A stretch of DNA of 64,000 nucleotides from the NCBI GenBank assembly GCA_937974555.1, contig CALJKR010000083.1, positions 62,001 to 126,000 on the forward strand. The letters are read 5' to 3'. The notes beneath the pieces are model-generated. The model had not been told where the DNA came from, did not search any database, and saw nothing but the letters and a program-made list of their open reading frames with translations. Every line of letters starts with the position of its first letter. Position 1 is the first letter of the stretch. Source of the stretch: an uncultured Flavobacteriales bacterium. GTDB lineage: Bacteria > Bacteroidota > Bacteroidia > Flavobacteriales_D > Sanyastnellaceae. Below are positions 16,861-24,887 of this stretch, piece by piece. The translations under genes and the position numbers were made by a program.

Positions 16861-17268
16861 ATGGCATACAATTCAAAAATAGTGTTGGCTTGGGCGGAAG
16901 CCATAGACGGCAACAAAGAGATCAGGGAGTGGCTCATGGCCAATGGATTCCCGGAGTTGGGTCTTTTTGTATTTGCATTGCACCACAAAAGAGAAGCTCG
17001 CCAGTGGCTGATGGAAAATCAATTCCCTCATTTGATGGCAACCGTCGAATGCACAGAGGGAAAGCAAGAAGCTTGTCAATGGCTATTAAAGTTTGACTTT
17101 GGCATTTTAGAAAAGGTGGCCAAGGCAGCGGATAACCAAGAAGAGGCATTGAACTGGTTGCTTCAAAATGATTGCGCGGATTTTGCCCGCTTGGCCTTGC
17201 GCATTCGAAAGGTCAAGAACGAGATACAATCGAGGCATGATGACATGCATTTTATTTCTCCTGAGTAG
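16861..17268 (+). CDS. Small soluble protein made of four 25-residue helical repeats
   Basis: A 135-residue protein with no signal peptide. Residues 13-112 are four tandem units of exactly 25 residues (13-37, 38-62, 63-87, 88-112). Each has an acidic or Glu-Ala lead-in, an invariant Trp-Leu at unit positions 12-13 and a hydrophobic second half, for example EARQWLMENQF, EACQWLLKFDF and EALNWLLQNDC. The pattern suggests a stacked helical hairpin scaffold, like other alpha-solenoid repeats. A Lys/Arg/His-rich tail follows. I do not recognise the family. The ATG at 16861 is preferred over an in-frame TTG four codons upstream. It is divergent from DUF3078 and sits just before pyrR. Confidence 0.65.
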   Translation: MAYNSKIVLAWAEAIDGNKEIREWLMANGFPELGLFVFALHHKREARQWLMENQFPHLMATVECTEGKQEACQWLLKFDFGILEKVAKAADNQEEALNWLLQNDCADFARLALRIRKVKNEIQSRHDDMHFISPE

Positions 17269-17279
17269 CTTTTTCAGAT

Positions 17280-17287
17280 TAAATTTG
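17280..17287 (+). promoter_or_regulatory. -7 promoter element of pyrR-pyrB
   Basis: TAAATTTG matches TAnnTTTG and ends four bases before the pyrR ATG, so the transcript is probably leaderless. That leaves no room for the PyrR-binding attenuator leader known from Bacillus. Confidence 0.55.
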
Positions 17288-17291
17288 TTGC

Positions 17292-17837
17292 ATGGCCAAG
17301 AAAAAGGTTTTGATGGATGATGGATTGCTGAAAGTAGTCATTCAACGTCTTTGTCATCAACTCGTAGAAAACTACGACCCAGGACACAAAGTGATTTTAA
17401 TCGGTTTGCAACCACGGGGTGTGTTTTTCCTCAATGAATTGTCAAGCCAGTTGAAAGCCCTTTATCCTGGAATAGATATCCCCGTAGGGATTTTGGATCC
17501 AACTTTTTACAGAGATGATTTCAGACGTGGTGACAAGCAATTGCTGGCACATGCAACGAAGATTCCTGTGAATCTGGATGGATATAAAGTGGTTTTAGTC
17601 GATGATGTACTCTATACAGGTCGCACAATCAGAGCAGGTCTTGAAGCCATGTTGGAATACGGAAGACCGGCCTCGATCGATCTTTTGGTTTTAATCAATC
17701 GTAAGTTCTCACGTGAATTGCCCATTGAACCGCTATTTGTTGGTCGAAGCATTGACCACTATGATGGTCAAAAGGTGAGGGTAATTTGGAAAGGTGAGGA
17801 GAATCCCGTGTCACAAGTTTTATTAGCGCAAGAATAA
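17292..17837 (+). CDS. pyrR: PyrR: pyrimidine regulator / uracil phosphoribosyltransferase
   Basis: A 181-residue phosphoribosyltransferase-fold protein. The PRPP loop VVLVDDVLYTGRTIRAG is complete with the two acidic residues and TGRT. In Bacillus, PyrR binds attenuator RNA in pyr leaders in response to UMP and has weak uracil phosphoribosyltransferase activity. Here no leader RNA is apparent, because a -7 element lies four bases before the ATG; the regulatory mode is therefore uncertain. It is one base upstream of pyrB. Confidence 0.93.
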   Translation: MAKKKVLMDDGLLKVVIQRLCHQLVENYDPGHKVILIGLQPRGVFFLNELSSQLKALYPGIDIPVGILDPTFYRDDFRRGDKQLLAHATKIPVNLDGYKVVLVDDVLYTGRTIRAGLEAMLEYGRPASIDLLVLINRKFSRELPIEPLFVGRSIDHYDGQKVRVIWKGEENPVSQVLLAQE

Positions 17838-17838
17838 T

Positions 17839-18783
17839 ATGCAAGAAAATCAATTGTCAACCAAGCATCTTCTCGGGATCAAAGATCTTACTGCTTCAGA
17901 TATTCAATTAATTTTCAAGCATGCAGACGAGTTTAAAGAGGTGTTGCAGCGCCCAATAAAAAAGGTACCCTCTCTGAGAGACATTACAGTAGCCAATTTG
18001 TTTTTTGAAAATTCGACCAGAACGAGATTGAGTTTTGAGTTGGCACAAAAACGTTTGAGTGCAGATGTTGTTAATTTTTCTGCGGCCACTTCGAGCGTTA
18101 AGAAAGGAGAGACGTTGGTAGATACTGTGAACAATATCCTGGCCATGAAAGTGGACATGGTTGTTATGCGGCATGCCTCACCAGGGGCTTGTGTTTTTTT
18201 GAGCCAACACATTGATGTGCCCATTATCAATGCCGGTGACGGGACGCATGAGCATCCAACACAAGCGTTGCTCGATGCTTTTTCTATTCGAGAAAGATTG
18301 GGAGAATTGAAGGGGAAAAGGGTGGTTATTGTAGGTGACATTACACACTCTCGAGTGGCCTTGTCTAATATTGACTGCCTTCAAAAGCTGGGTGCAGAAG
18401 TAATGGTATGCGGCCCCGCTACCATGATTCCCAAGCATCTATCCAAGTTGGGCGTTTGGGTTGAACATGATTTAGATCGTGCCTTGGCTTGGTGCGATGT
18501 TGCCAATATGTTGCGTATCCAATTGGAAAGACAAGACACGGACGTTCGCTTTTTTCCCAGTTTAAGAGAATACAGCCTGCAATATGGGTTGACCCAAGAA
18601 CGACTGGATAAATTGAAAAAGAAGATAATCGTGATGCACCCCGGTCCCATCAACAGAGGAGTTGAAATTGCCTCTGAAGTGGCTGATGGAGATCAAAGTA
18701 TAATATTGGATCAGGTAGAGAATGGAGTCGCGGTTAGAATGGCGGTAATTTATCTTTTGGCGCAACAAATTCAGCGCACTTGA
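17839..18783 (+). CDS. pyrB: Aspartate carbamoyltransferase catalytic chain PyrB
   Basis: PyrB joins carbamoyl phosphate and aspartate in the second step of pyrimidine synthesis. The carbamoyl-phosphate motif FFENSTRTRLSFE (about 55-67) and HPTQALLDAFSIRE are intact; the C-terminal HPGPINRGVE loop is also present. At 314 residues it is the normal catalytic chain. No pyrI regulatory gene is adjacent. Related enzymes without PyrI often associate with dihydroorotase or a catalytically dead homologue; such a homologue is present at 20895-22151. Confidence 0.96.
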   Translation: MQENQLSTKHLLGIKDLTASDIQLIFKHADEFKEVLQRPIKKVPSLRDITVANLFFENSTRTRLSFELAQKRLSADVVNFSAATSSVKKGETLVDTVNNILAMKVDMVVMRHASPGACVFLSQHIDVPIINAGDGTHEHPTQALLDAFSIRERLGELKGKRVVIVGDITHSRVALSNIDCLQKLGAEVMVCGPATMIPKHLSKLGVWVEHDLDRALAWCDVANMLRIQLERQDTDVRFFPSLREYSLQYGLTQERLDKLKKKIIVMHPGPINRGVEIASEVADGDQSIILDQVENGVAVRMAVIYLLAQQIQRT

Positions 18784-18801
18784 CAAATTAGGAAATTCTT
18801 T

Positions 18802-18809
18802 TATATTTG
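18802..18809 (+). promoter_or_regulatory. -7 promoter element of the STAS gene
   Basis: TATATTTG, a full match to TAnnTTTG, 15 bp before the ATG at 18825. Confidence 0.55.
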
Positions 18810-18824
18810 TAGAAAACGCATCAT

Positions 18825-19187
18825 ATGAAATTTGCAGTTGAACCCAAAGACAAGTTGGTAGTGATTTCTACGAATGTAGAAAAGCTCGATGCATTGCAAG
18901 CTCCAGAGTTGAAGAGTGAGATTGTCTTGCAAAATAAAGCGGGAATAAGAAATTTGGTCCTTGATTTATCATCAACGCGCTACATTGACTCATCCGGTTT
19001 GTCGGCCATCTTGGTTGCCAATCGCTTATGTCGTGATGCCAATGGAACTTGTGTGATTACGGGCTTGCAAGAGGCGGTAAAGAAACTGATCGCTTTGTCT
19101 CAGTTGGAGTCGATTTTAAAAATTACGCCAACGGTCAATGAGGCCATTGACTTGATTTATATGGAAGAAATTGAACGCGAATTATAA
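18825..19187 (+). CDS. STAS-domain protein (anti-sigma factor antagonist type)
   Basis: A 120-residue single STAS domain. The DSSGLSAIL motif places the potentially phosphorylated serine at 56 or 57, as in SpoIIAA and RsbV. Such proteins are usually switched by a kinase/phosphatase pair to release a sigma factor or another partner. No partner kinase is next to it. In Bacteroidota this family often stands alone, so the target is unknown. Confidence 0.88.
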   Translation: MKFAVEPKDKLVVISTNVEKLDALQAPELKSEIVLQNKAGIRNLVLDLSSTRYIDSSGLSAILVANRLCRDANGTCVITGLQEAVKKLIALSQLESILKITPTVNEAIDLIYMEEIEREL

Positions 19188-19202
19188 TTTAATATTTAGT
19201 AA

Positions 19203-19982
19203 ATGAAAAAGTTTTTACTCTCTTTGGTTCTGGCGGCTTCAGGAATTGCAGGTTTTGCTCAGTGCAATCCATTGGACTACAATTTTGGAACAGCGGCTTA
19301 TGGTGTCTATCCAGATACAGCTACAGGCCTAACACCAGCCTATTTGAATCAACCCTACACACAGGTGATTTATATGTTGGTTCCTTCAGACGCAGGTTTG
19401 ATTGACCCAGCGTATGCAGGAGTTCCAATTACCACTATCCAATTGGATAACATTCAATATGACAATGGTTCAGGTACCATGCAAGACATTACAAACTTGG
19501 GATTAACCTTGGCTTGTAATCCAGCTAACTGCACTTTTGACGCGGGTGGACAATATTGCGGAAGTGTTGCGGGCATCCCCAATACAGCAGGCTCTTTCCC
19601 AGTGACTATTAACGTTACAGCAAACATCACTTTCTTTGGTGTGCAGATTCCTATTCCATATTCTTACACAGGTTACACCTTTGTAGTTAATGCTGATGCC
19701 TCTGTGAGCTTGGTGAATAACAAGTCTTTTGAGGTGGGCATGGCACAACCCAACCCATCAAACAATTGGGTGAACATCCCTTTTGAATCTCCTGCTGTGG
19801 AGGAGGTACAATTGGTGGTTACTGGCCTTTTGGGTAACAAAGTGTACGAAAGAACAATCACTTCAAAGAGAGGCGAAAATCAAATCGCAATTGAAACTTC
19901 AAATTGGGAAGAGGGCGTGTATTTGTACACTGTGCAAAACGGTTCTACCAAAGTGACTCGTAGATTATTGGTTCAGCACTAA
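19203..19982 (+). CDS. Secreted protein with T9SS type A sorting domain
   Basis: A 259-residue protein. It has a signal peptide ending near GFAQ (about 20), a beta-rich body with four cysteines of an apparent disulfide region (CNPANC, YCGS), and a C-terminal Por-secretion sorting domain from about 180, seen in AQPNPSNNWVNIPF and the closing EGVYLYTVQNG and KVTRRLLV. It should be exported by Sec and then by the type IX system and attached to the surface. The body matches no domain I know. Confidence 0.85.
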   Translation: MKKFLLSLVLAASGIAGFAQCNPLDYNFGTAAYGVYPDTATGLTPAYLNQPYTQVIYMLVPSDAGLIDPAYAGVPITTIQLDNIQYDNGSGTMQDITNLGLTLACNPANCTFDAGGQYCGSVAGIPNTAGSFPVTINVTANITFFGVQIPIPYSYTGYTFVVNADASVSLVNNKSFEVGMAQPNPSNNWVNIPFESPAVEEVQLVVTGLLGNKVYERTITSKRGENQIAIETSNWEEGVYLYTVQNGSTKVTRRLLVQH

Positions 19983-20900
19983 TTGAACTTCGACATTACC
20001 ATATTGGGCTGTGGAGCAGCGACGCCAACTCAGCGTCTTTCGCCCACAGCCCAATTTGTTTCTATACATGAGCATTCTTTCCTCATCGATTGCGGAGAGG
20101 GAACCCAGACGCGTATTCGCCAAATGGGATTTAAAATGCAAAAGATTGAAGCGATCTTTATTTCTCACCTTCATGGAGATCATTTTTTTGGATTGATTGG
20201 ATTGCTCAGCACATTTTCTTTGTTGGGAAGAACCAAAGAATTGACCATAGTGGCACCCGGTGATTTAGAAGCTTGGTTGTATCAAACCATGCGTATATCA
20301 GACTCATTTTTTACCTTTCCGTTACATTTTGTGACAACCCAGAAAAATGAGACAAATTGGGTGTATGAAACGGAATTTTTAAAGGTGAAAGCCATTCCGG
20401 TTCGTCACAGAATCGCATGTCATGCATTTATCTTTGAAGAGAAACCTCATCCAAGAAAGGTTATCAAATCCGCTATTCAAGAATTTAAATTGGGCATAGA
20501 GGAAATGGTACACCTAAAACGTGGAGAAGATATCATTCGAGAATCAGGAGAAACAGTGAAATGCAACCAAGTTTGCGAAGCCCCGATGAAACAGCGCAAG
20601 TATATCTTCTGTTCAGATACTTCGCCATTGCAATGGATGGATCCCGATGTCTTTGATGCTGATTTATTGTACCATGAGGCCACTTTTTTAGAAGAGCATG
20701 CGGAAAGGGCCGGGCAAACTTTTCATTCAACAGCAAAACAAGCAGCTGGAGTTGCGCTTCATTTAAGATGCAAACAATTGCTATTGGGTCATTTTAGCGC
20801 ACGGTACCATGATTTGCAATTGTTTGAGCAAGAGGCCCAAACAGTCTTTCAGAATGTTTCTGTCGCTGTTGAGGGACAGACATACAGTATTGAACTATGA
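19983..20900 (+). CDS. rnz: Ribonuclease Z
   Basis: A metallo-beta-lactamase-fold endonuclease that trims the 3' end of tRNA precursors. The metal motif HLHGDH is at 62-67 after the usual LGCGAATPT N terminus, and a late HST motif and GHFSARY are present. At 305 residues it is the short RNase Z form. The start is TTG directly after the stop of the T9SS gene (TAATTG); homologues start at the same place (NFDITILG). The 3' end overlaps the convergent dihydroorotase-like gene by six bases. Confidence 0.93.
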   Translation: MNFDITILGCGAATPTQRLSPTAQFVSIHEHSFLIDCGEGTQTRIRQMGFKMQKIEAIFISHLHGDHFFGLIGLLSTFSLLGRTKELTIVAPGDLEAWLYQTMRISDSFFTFPLHFVTTQKNETNWVYETEFLKVKAIPVRHRIACHAFIFEEKPHPRKVIKSAIQEFKLGIEEMVHLKRGEDIIRESGETVKCNQVCEAPMKQRKYIFCSDTSPLQWMDPDVFDADLLYHEATFLEEHAERAGQTFHSTAKQAAGVALHLRCKQLLLGHFSARYHDLQLFEQEAQTVFQNVSVAVEGQTYSIEL

Positions 20901-22151
20901 ATTGAAAGTTGCAATTACTTTCCCTCTCAACCATTCACCGATAAAAGGAGAATTCATGGATTTTGATTTCCAATCTTTTTTCTCAACCAGAGTGTTTTCA
21001 GCCGTGGAAAATAATGTGGCTCGGATTGGAGCTCCTTCTTGAATGGTTGGGGATTGAATTCCAAAAATCTGCGCTGGCTGGGTAGTCCATTTGTCAACGA
21101 TTTGCGCCAAGGTAAGGTCTCCTTCAAGTGCGGTGTATGCCATTTGGAAACCATGTTGTAGGCTGTTCATTCCAAATGCAGCGTATTCAAACTCAACATT
21201 TTTTTCTTCAATCACTACAGGAGTGTGATCGCTCATGATCATGTCGATGGTGTTGTCCAACAGTCCTTTGATTAATGCTTCACGGTCTTTATTGCTTCTG
21301 TATGGAGGCAATACTTTGAGATTACTCGGAAACATTTTTAAATCTTCATCAATAAAGCTCAATTGATGTGCTGCGATTCCGCATGTTACAGCAAGCCCAG
21401 ATTTTTTTGCTTTTCTTATGAGATCAACACTCTCCGCACATGAAATATTGGAAAAATGCAACTTGCCGCCGGTGTATTTCAGTATTTCAAGGTCGTGTTG
21501 GATTTGGATAAACTCGCTAACACTACTCAAACCCTTGGTTCCCATAAGGATGCTTGTTTTTCCCTCGTGGACAAGTCCTCCTGGATTGAGTTCATGATTG
21601 AATGGAAGGACGATTACCAAGCCATTGAAAGTTTTGGAGTATTCCAAAGCCCTGGCGAGCAGGGTTGTGCTTACAGCATTTTTATCATCTGAAAATGCAA
21701 TCGCTCCTGCATTTTTCATGTCATACATTTCAGACAATTGCTTTCCTTTCATTTGTTCTGAAAGACAACCGACTGGATGAAATGTAACACCGTTTCTTCC
21801 GTTTTGTTTGATGTAGGCAATTTGAGCAGCTTGATAAGTGGGAGGCTGATGAGAAGGGAAAACTACCAAGTCTGTAATGCCTCCCTTTCTTGCCGCATCG
21901 CTGGCAGAAGAAAAAGTTTCGGCATCTTCATTTCCCGGCTCACCAACACGAACTTGACCATCGATCCATCCATTGGAAAGAAATAATTCTTGGCCGCTGA
22001 TTTCTTTTGTTTGACCAGTGGCTACAATGGATTTTCCAATTTTTTTTATGATGCCTTTCTCTATCCAAACATCCACTTTTTTTAAATGATGTGGACTTTT
22101 GATATCCAAAATGGTAACCGATTTTAAACAGGTGTTTTTTACATTTTCCAT
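20895..22151 (-). CDS. Dihydroorotase-family protein lacking metal-site residues
   Basis: A 418-residue amidohydrolase-fold protein most like dihydroorotase (PyrC/AllB). The canonical metal motif D-x-H-x-H after the first strand reads DGQVR (64-68), so both histidines are replaced. The later HVS histidine region reads HFSNIS. The SDHTPV acidic loop is kept. With these losses it is unlikely to hydrolyse dihydroorotate. Such dead homologues are common in Flavobacteriia and, in other bacteria, the equivalent PyrC' forms a complex with PyrB. Here pyrB is 2.1 kb away. It overlaps the upstream BatA-type gene by 13 bases. Confidence 0.85.
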   Translation of the reverse strand: MENVKNTCLKSVTILDIKSPHHLKKVDVWIEKGIIKKIGKSIVATGQTKEISGQELFLSNGWIDGQVRVGEPGNEDAETFSSASDAARKGGITDLVVFPSHQPPTYQAAQIAYIKQNGRNGVTFHPVGCLSEQMKGKQLSEMYDMKNAGAIAFSDDKNAVSTTLLARALEYSKTFNGLVIVLPFNHELNPGGLVHEGKTSILMGTKGLSSVSEFIQIQHDLEILKYTGGKLHFSNISCAESVDLIRKAKKSGLAVTCGIAAHQLSFIDEDLKMFPSNLKVLPPYRSNKDREALIKGLLDNTIDMIMSDHTPVVIEEKNVEFEYAAFGMNSLQHGFQMAYTALEGDLTLAQIVDKWTTQPAQIFGIQSPTIQEGAPIRATLFSTAENTLVEKKDWKSKSMNSPFIGEWLRGKVIATFNS

Positions 22152-24154
22152 ATGCCGATCAAGATAGATTCACTAATAATTAAAGCAATTGCCAAGACGA
22201 TGAGATACCACCAGAGATGTTGTCCTTCATCCATTTTTGTAACAAGATTCCCAATGTTCTCGGTGTTTTCATCAATAATGGAAAGGTCAAAATCTCCACT
22301 GAAATTTTGTTGTATTGATTCAAGTTCCTCTCGGTTGAAAAAAGCAAGTTGGGACTCGTTTTTTCCAGCATTGACTCCAATGGTGTACAAACTTTTTTCA
22401 TTCCAAATGACGTCATAATGTCCAGATTGAGGAAGAAATGGTCCCATAGAAATTTCGGTGTTGTTTTTAATGTTCCGAACCAAAGGGATAAAGGTTTCTT
22501 GGGTTTTGGTGTGTTTTAGTTTGAGCTGGGTATTGCCATCCAGTTTAAGGTTTTTAAGCTTGAGGGGGGTGCCTTGTCCCAACGTAAAGCTCAAAGGTTG
22601 TGGGAATGCAGATAGTTCTGACATGCGCAACAATGAGATCGGAAATAGGCTGTGATTAAATAAGTTCGTATTTCGATAATCTACATTGATTAGCCAAACT
22701 TGGCCATTGTCAACTTGGGTGTAGCAGATCATGGGGTCTCCATTGTAATAACTTGCAACAGAAAAAAGACTACTGGATTTCTTCCAAGTCCAGTGGGATT
22801 CTGAGGATGGTAAATTGAAATTGTTTTTTGTGTCAAAGATGTTTTTGTACAAAGGAGAATTCAAATCGATTTCTTTACCAGACATGCTTTGATTCATTTT
22901 TTCCCAATTGGATCCAAAATTTAAGCTTGTCAAATAAGTCTTCCACTGCTCCAATTGATCTAGGTTGGGAATAATAATCAGCGTTCGCCCTTGTTTGGTG
23001 GCTTCTATGGCTGCGGCCATAATTCCGCTTGAAACATCACCCGCATTTTCGATGATCAGTACTTCATTTTTAATCCACTCTTCGACATCGATATTGGATA
23101 CAGAATACAAGGTGGTTTTGAAGTTGGGATCGTTATTGAAAACTTCCAATGCATGAGGTGAATTTCCTAGGATGCCGATGTTTCTTGAGCTCCCAACTTC
23201 GTATGTAAAATAATGCCGATTATCAAACTGCACAGGGGAGTCGTTTAAAATGACCGTTCCTACTTGCACTCCTGTCCTAGAGGGAGTTAATGGGAATGAG
23301 ATTTTTTGTGAACCCCCAGCAGCGATGGAAACACTGGTCACTCCTTTGTTTTGATTGTCGATATTCAATTCGCAACGGGTGTTTTGAATATCGGTTGTGC
23401 TGCTGTTTTTTAAGGAAACCCAAAGCATTTCTTCTTGACCCAAAAGGTGGGCAGGGGATTCAAAGTATACGCTATCGACGTATACATTGGGCGTTTCATT
23501 GTTTTGAACCGGTATCCATCTGTAATCGATTTCATTTTGCAATTCGAGTTTGTCAAGTGGACAAGTTGATTTTTGAAAATCTGAAATCCAAAAAACCTTT
23601 TTATTGGGGTTTTGGTCTTTTTCAAAAAGGTCTTTTTGTCTTTCCCAAACCATGTCAATGGGACGTTCTATCGCACAGAGCTGGACGGATTGGATAATCT
23701 CGATGGCTTTATTTTTAGAGACATAGTGCTGCTGTATGCCCGTAAACTCATTGGAGATAATTTGGAATTGATCGTTTTCATTGTATGCGAAGACGATATC
23801 CAAGGCTTTGTTTTTGGCGTGTTCGAGCAAGGCAATTTCTTGCTTGCTGTTTTCCATACTCAACGAATTGTCGATATAAATGGATACAAGTTTCTTCCCA
23901 GAATTTCCATGCTCATGCGGCAAAATGGGTTGAGCAAATGCCATCACAATGGCCGTTATGGCCAACAATCGTAGAAGAAGAATGATCCAATGTCGAATTT
24001 TGGATTTCTTTTGACTCTCTGTCTTTACCTCAGATAGGAAGGAGGTAAATGGAAAGTAAATGACTTTGTGTTTTCGGAAATTGAAAAGATGCACAATGAT
24101 CGGAACAGAGAGTGCCGTAAGTCCCCACAACATTTCAGGCCTTAGGAAGTGCAT
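22139..24154 (-). CDS. BatA-domain membrane protein with vWA-like region
   Basis: A 671-residue protein. The N-terminal BatA domain is clear from LRPEMLWGLTALSVPIIVHL and a second membrane helix (about 57-75) ending in AQPILP. A von Willebrand A-like region begins with VSIYIDNSLSME (MIDAS-like D-x-S-x-S at about 92-96), then long beta-rich periplasmic segments, and a last helix near the C terminus (about 650-668). It resembles large BatA-type proteins of Bacteroidota; function unknown. A -7 element lies four bases before the ATG. The downstream dihydroorotase-like gene overlaps it. Confidence 0.85.
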   Translation of the reverse strand: MHFLRPEMLWGLTALSVPIIVHLFNFRKHKVIYFPFTSFLSEVKTESQKKSKIRHWIILLLRLLAITAIVMAFAQPILPHEHGNSGKKLVSIYIDNSLSMENSKQEIALLEHAKNKALDIVFAYNENDQFQIISNEFTGIQQHYVSKNKAIEIIQSVQLCAIERPIDMVWERQKDLFEKDQNPNKKVFWISDFQKSTCPLDKLELQNEIDYRWIPVQNNETPNVYVDSVYFESPAHLLGQEEMLWVSLKNSSTTDIQNTRCELNIDNQNKGVTSVSIAAGGSQKISFPLTPSRTGVQVGTVILNDSPVQFDNRHYFTYEVGSSRNIGILGNSPHALEVFNNDPNFKTTLYSVSNIDVEEWIKNEVLIIENAGDVSSGIMAAAIEATKQGRTLIIIPNLDQLEQWKTYLTSLNFGSNWEKMNQSMSGKEIDLNSPLYKNIFDTKNNFNLPSSESHWTWKKSSSLFSVASYYNGDPMICYTQVDNGQVWLINVDYRNTNLFNHSLFPISLLRMSELSAFPQPLSFTLGQGTPLKLKNLKLDGNTQLKLKHTKTQETFIPLVRNIKNNTEISMGPFLPQSGHYDVIWNEKSLYTIGVNAGKNESQLAFFNREELESIQQNFSGDFDLSIIDENTENIGNLVTKMDEGQHLWWYLIVLAIALIISESILIGIWKM

Positions 24155-24158
24155 GTGA

Positions 24159-24166
24159 CAAAGATA
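24159..24166 (-). promoter_or_regulatory. -7 promoter element of the BatA-type gene
   Basis: Minus-strand TATCTTTG matches TAnnTTTG and ends four bases before the ATG at 24154, implying a leaderless transcript. Confidence 0.55.
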
Positions 24167-24178
24167 AGGGATGAATAC

Positions 24179-24832
24179 TTAGTATTCAATGCGGCCATCG
24201 ACCATTTTTAAAATTCTATCCGATTGACTGGCCAGTTTTTCATTGTGGGTTACGATGACAAAAGTTTGCTGCATGGAAGTTCGCAGCTGAAAAAACAATT
24301 GGTGCAATTCCTCGGCATGATGAGAATCCAAATTCCCTGAAGGTTCATCGGCCAAAATAATATCGGGATTGTTCATCAGCGCACGTGCCACAGCCATGCG
24401 CTGTTGTTCGCCACCAGATAATTCCGTAGGAGCATGATGAGATCTTTCAGCAACATGCAGTAATTCCATCAATTCAAGGGCTCTTTTCTTTGCTCCCTCT
24501 TTGGATTTACCCGCAATCAGAGCAGGCATCATTACATTTTCCAATGCAGTGAACTCAGGCAACAAATTGTGAAATTGAAAGACAAAACCAATTTTTAGGT
24601 TTCTAAATTTGTTGAGGCCAGCGTTGTTGAGTTTGAAAATGTCCTGAGAATCAAAAAGAATAGTACCAGCATCGGGTCTGTCTAAAGTGCCCAGTATCTG
24701 CAATAATGTCGATTTTCCGGCTCCTGAGGCGCCGACAATGGACACCACCTCTCCCCGTTGTATGTTTAAATCCACGCCTTTGAGGACAGCCAACGAGCCG
24801 TAATTTTTCTTCAGATTTTTGATTTCAATCAC
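24179..24832 (-). CDS. ABC transporter ATP-binding protein, LolD/MacB type
   Basis: A 217-residue ATPase. Walker A is GASGAGKST (about 34-42), the signature is LSGGEQQR, Walker B is IILADEPSGNLD, and the switch histidine is in VTHNEK. The sequence fits the LolD family, which powers lipoprotein release from the inner membrane or MacB-type efflux. No permease gene is adjacent, so its partner (LolC/E-like) must be elsewhere. It is divergent from sucC with a 55-bp gap. Confidence 0.88.
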   Translation of the reverse strand: MIEIKNLKKNYGSLAVLKGVDLNIQRGEVVSIVGASGAGKSTLLQILGTLDRPDAGTILFDSQDIFKLNNAGLNKFRNLKIGFVFQFHNLLPEFTALENVMMPALIAGKSKEGAKKRALELMELLHVAERSHHAPTELSGGEQQRMAVARALMNNPDIILADEPSGNLDSHHAEELHQLFFQLRTSMQQTFVIVTHNEKLASQSDRILKMVDGRIEY

Positions 24833-24858
24833 ATTGCAAAGTAAAGCATGATTTCGCT

Positions 24859-24866
24859 TACCTTCG
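24859..24866 (+). promoter_or_regulatory. -7 promoter element of sucC
   Basis: TACCTTCG fits TAnnTTCG and lies 21 bp before the sucC ATG at 24888. Confidence 0.5.
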
Positions 24867-24887
24867 CAATCGAAAAATATTTGACAA

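Noticed and set aside
16806..16988. Upstream extension of DUF3078
   Set aside because: It would overlap the divergent four-repeat gene and hide the -7 element; the signal peptide starts at 16805.
18784..18824. A PyrR-type attenuator or other pyr leader near pyrR-pyrB
   Set aside because: No anti-terminator pairs were seen before pyrR, and its -7 element leaves no leader; the spacer after pyrB holds only the STAS promoter.
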